From assembly GCA_951799405.1 (NCBI GenBank), contig OX637333.1, positions 13,763,960 to 13,827,959 of the forward strand: a stretch of DNA of 64,000 bases. Reading direction: 5' to 3'. Origin of the DNA: Agapetus fuscipes (taxonomy: Eukaryota; Arthropoda; Insecta; Trichoptera; Glossosomatidae). The notes beneath the pieces were generated by a model. The model was not told the DNA's origin. It ran no database searches and was given only the letters and a program-made list of their open reading frames with translations. Of this stretch, positions 62,601-64,000 are shown in pieces. The position numbers and the translations under genes are program-made. Within the stretch, counting starts at the first letter, position 1. The number at the start of each line of letters is the position of its first letter.

Positions 62601-64000
62601 TTATGATGATGATGATATGATGATGATGATGATAATGATGACTTGGTATAGCGCCGTTTCGTGAAAATTGTCACTCCAAGGGCGCTTTTTGTGTTATCGC
62701 GGTGAAGTAGTGTGTCTTGAGGGTTTTTTTAAGGTTTTCCCTGGATTTTGAAACTCGAACTTCCGGTGGCAGCTGGTTCCACGAAGAGGGACCCGCAACA
62801 GCAAACGCACGATTGCCAAACACTGTGGTTATTTTCCTGGTTGGCTCGTTTACCAACGTTTTGGAGCCCCTCTCTGCCGAGCGCAACGTCAGTCCTCTCT
62901 CCTGTAAAACCTTCGGTCGCACTAGTTCTTGTAAGTACTCAGGAGCCATTCCATGTAGAGCGTTGAACACAATGAGGTTCAACTTAAAACTTATTCTCTG
63001 GGGAATTTTCAGCCAGTGGAGTCCTTGTAAAAGTGGCGTGATGTGGCAGTACCTGTTTTGTCCGAATATCAGGCGTGCACCGGCATTCAGTATTGACTGC
63101 AGTCTATTCAGCTGATATAGTGGTTGTGCAGCATAGATGGCATTGCAGTAGTCCACCTTGGACACAACAAAGGCATTGACAAGCGCTTTCATAGCCTCTA
63201 GTGGGAGGCAACTCTTGACTTGCTTGAGCTGCCTGAGGCCGTAGAAACCAGCACTGACGGTTTTGCTTATTTGTTTACTCAAAGTGAGACTGCTATCTAG
63301 CTGGACTCCTAACAACTTGACACATTTTGATGGAAAAATGTCTGTTCCAGAGATGTGCACAGGAGAGTTGTCGATCATGTGTGCTCGTTTTTGAGTGGCA
63401 AGCCACATAAGCTCCGTTTTGCTTGGGTTAAGCATAAGTCGATGGGACAGCATCCATTTGTTCACTTCTTCGATGCATCTGTTCAAAGTGAACTTGAGTT
63501 CATTCATATCTGAGAATCTACAGTGGGAATAAATTTGACAGTCATCTGCGTAGATGTGGGCCTTTAAGCCCCATTTGTAAATAACATCCTCCAACTCACT
63601 TGTATACATTGTAAAAAGTAGGGGTCCTAGCACGGAGCCTTGAGGTACTCCACATGTCAATAATGTCTGCAAAGAGAGAGCTCCATTTAACTTGACGGTT
63701 TGTGTTCTCTCAGTGAGGTACGAAGATAACCAGTCAAGAGCTTTTCCTTTGATGCCAAATGTTGCCTCGAGCTTAAGAGTGAGTATATGGTGATCTACAG
63801 TGTCAAACGCTGCACTCAGATCCAGGAGCGCAATTACTGCAGTGTTCCCTTGTTCGACTGCTGTTGTTAAATCTGATAGCAGCTTTAATAGGCCTGTTTC
63901 AGTCGAGTGGTGTTTTCTGTAGGCAGACTGGTTCTTGGCAAAAAGATGATTTTTCGTCATGTATGCAGTTAGTTGTGATGCAACAATTCGCTCCAATAAC
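62600..64000 (-). mobile_element. L2/CR1-like LINE with 3' hairpin and (ATG)n tail
   Basis: The minus strand continues beyond the window and ends at a CATCATCAT tail (62601-62642), preceded by the conserved hairpin AGCGCCCTTGGAGTGAC ... GGCGCT (about 62648-62690). Confidence 0.88.
62671..64000 (-). CDS. L2/CR1-like reverse transcriptase, open to the window edge
   Basis: More than 440 codons without interruption, entering from the right edge. Motifs: LERIVASQLTAYMTKNHL, NQSAYRKHHSTETGLLKLL, ALLDLSAAFDTVDHHILTL (first Asp), LTCGVPQGSVLGPLLFTMYT, AHIYADDCQIYSHCRF (YADD), LSHRLMLNPSKTELMWL, VKLLGVQLDSSLTLSKQISK, VVSKVDYCNAIYAAQPLY, HITPLLQGLHWLKIPQRISF, LRSAERGSKTLVNEP and the ending SSWNQLPPEVR. 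All RT residues are intact. The upstream endonuclease lies outside the window. The best preserved member of this family here. Confidence 0.92.
   Translation of the reverse strand, partial: LLERIVASQLTAYMTKNHLFAKNQSAYRKHHSTETGLLKLLSDLTTAVEQGNTAVIALLDLSAAFDTVDHHILTLKLEATFGIKGKALDWLSSYLTERTQTVKLNGALSLQTLLTCGVPQGSVLGPLLFTMYTSELEDVIYKWGLKAHIYADDCQIYSHCRFSDMNELKFTLNRCIEEVNKWMLSHRLMLNPSKTELMWLATQKRAHMIDNSPVHISGTDIFPSKCVKLLGVQLDSSLTLSKQISKTVSAGFYGLRQLKQVKSCLPLEAMKALVNAFVVSKVDYCNAIYAAQPLYQLNRLQSILNAGARLIFGQNRYCHITPLLQGLHWLKIPQRISFKLNLIVFNALHGMAPEYLQELVRPKVLQERGLTLRSAERGSKTLVNEPTRKITTVFGNRAFAVAGPSSWNQLPPEVRVSKSRENLKKTLKTHYFTAITQKAPLE

Overview
This is a window of animal nuclear DNA, most likely from an arthropod (insect) with a large, AT-rich, transposon-filled genome. 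The only host gene I can support is a Kv-channel-interacting protein (KChIP, insect CG5890 type; neuronal calcium sensor family) on the + strand. Three consecutive coding exons are visible: 16755-16824 (70 bp), 45072-45142 (71 bp) and 62146-62343 (198 bp). They have AG/GT borders and compatible phases, and they encode part of an EF-hand protein. The gene enters from the left and leaves to the right, so nearly everything else is intron: 28,247 bp between the first two exons and 17,003 bp between the next two.

The introns and the 5' flank are layered transposon debris. 1-811 is a LINE fragment with a short 3'-end insertion. 812-4880 is a Penelope-like element split by a 1.8 kb TG...CA insertion with a 4-bp target duplication. 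6410-9600 is a Jockey/CR1-like LINE split by a TIR-bounded element that itself carries reverse-transcriptase debris. 9613-13270 holds two decayed LINEs of a second family. 13811-14066 is a solo LTR. 16833-18065 is a LINE fragment split by a TIR element. 18267-20170 holds foldback MITEs and hAT remains. 21315-28891 is a nearly full-length LINE (PHD-finger ORF1, endonuclease, RT) into which a young LTR retrotransposon (24812-28109, LTRs 1/262 different) jumped. 33853-36095 is a long 5'-truncated LINE. 38524-39521, 40185-41106 and 41583-44989 are DNA transposons: a TAA-flanked TIR element, a mariner-like element, and a hAT-like element with a PIF/Harbinger element nested inside. 45413-51735 contains more LINEs, an LTR-like insertion and a dimeric tRNA SINE. 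51765-57911 is a tandem array of a 240-bp repeat interrupted by a 5 kb segment that ends in an intact LINE ORF2 (54586-57411). 58000-62145 is intron with a G-rich 34-bp minisatellite (about 61085-61595) and a hAT MITE. The right edge is an L2/CR1-like LINE with an open reading frame running out of the window.

The most striking repeat is a ~240-bp sequence (called family R here) with more than 20 full or partial copies in both orientations. It usually starts at the same 5' boundary and ends in a tail shared with the 3' end of one LINE family. This fits a SINE-like parasite using that LINE's tail. A second curiosity is a family whose 27-bp inverted termini bound reverse-transcriptase debris. 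I found no CRISPR array, rRNA, true tRNA gene, operon or defence system. Nothing here looks like a new multi-gene system; the novelty is in the repeats and their nesting. LINE clade names are approximate because no alignment could be run.
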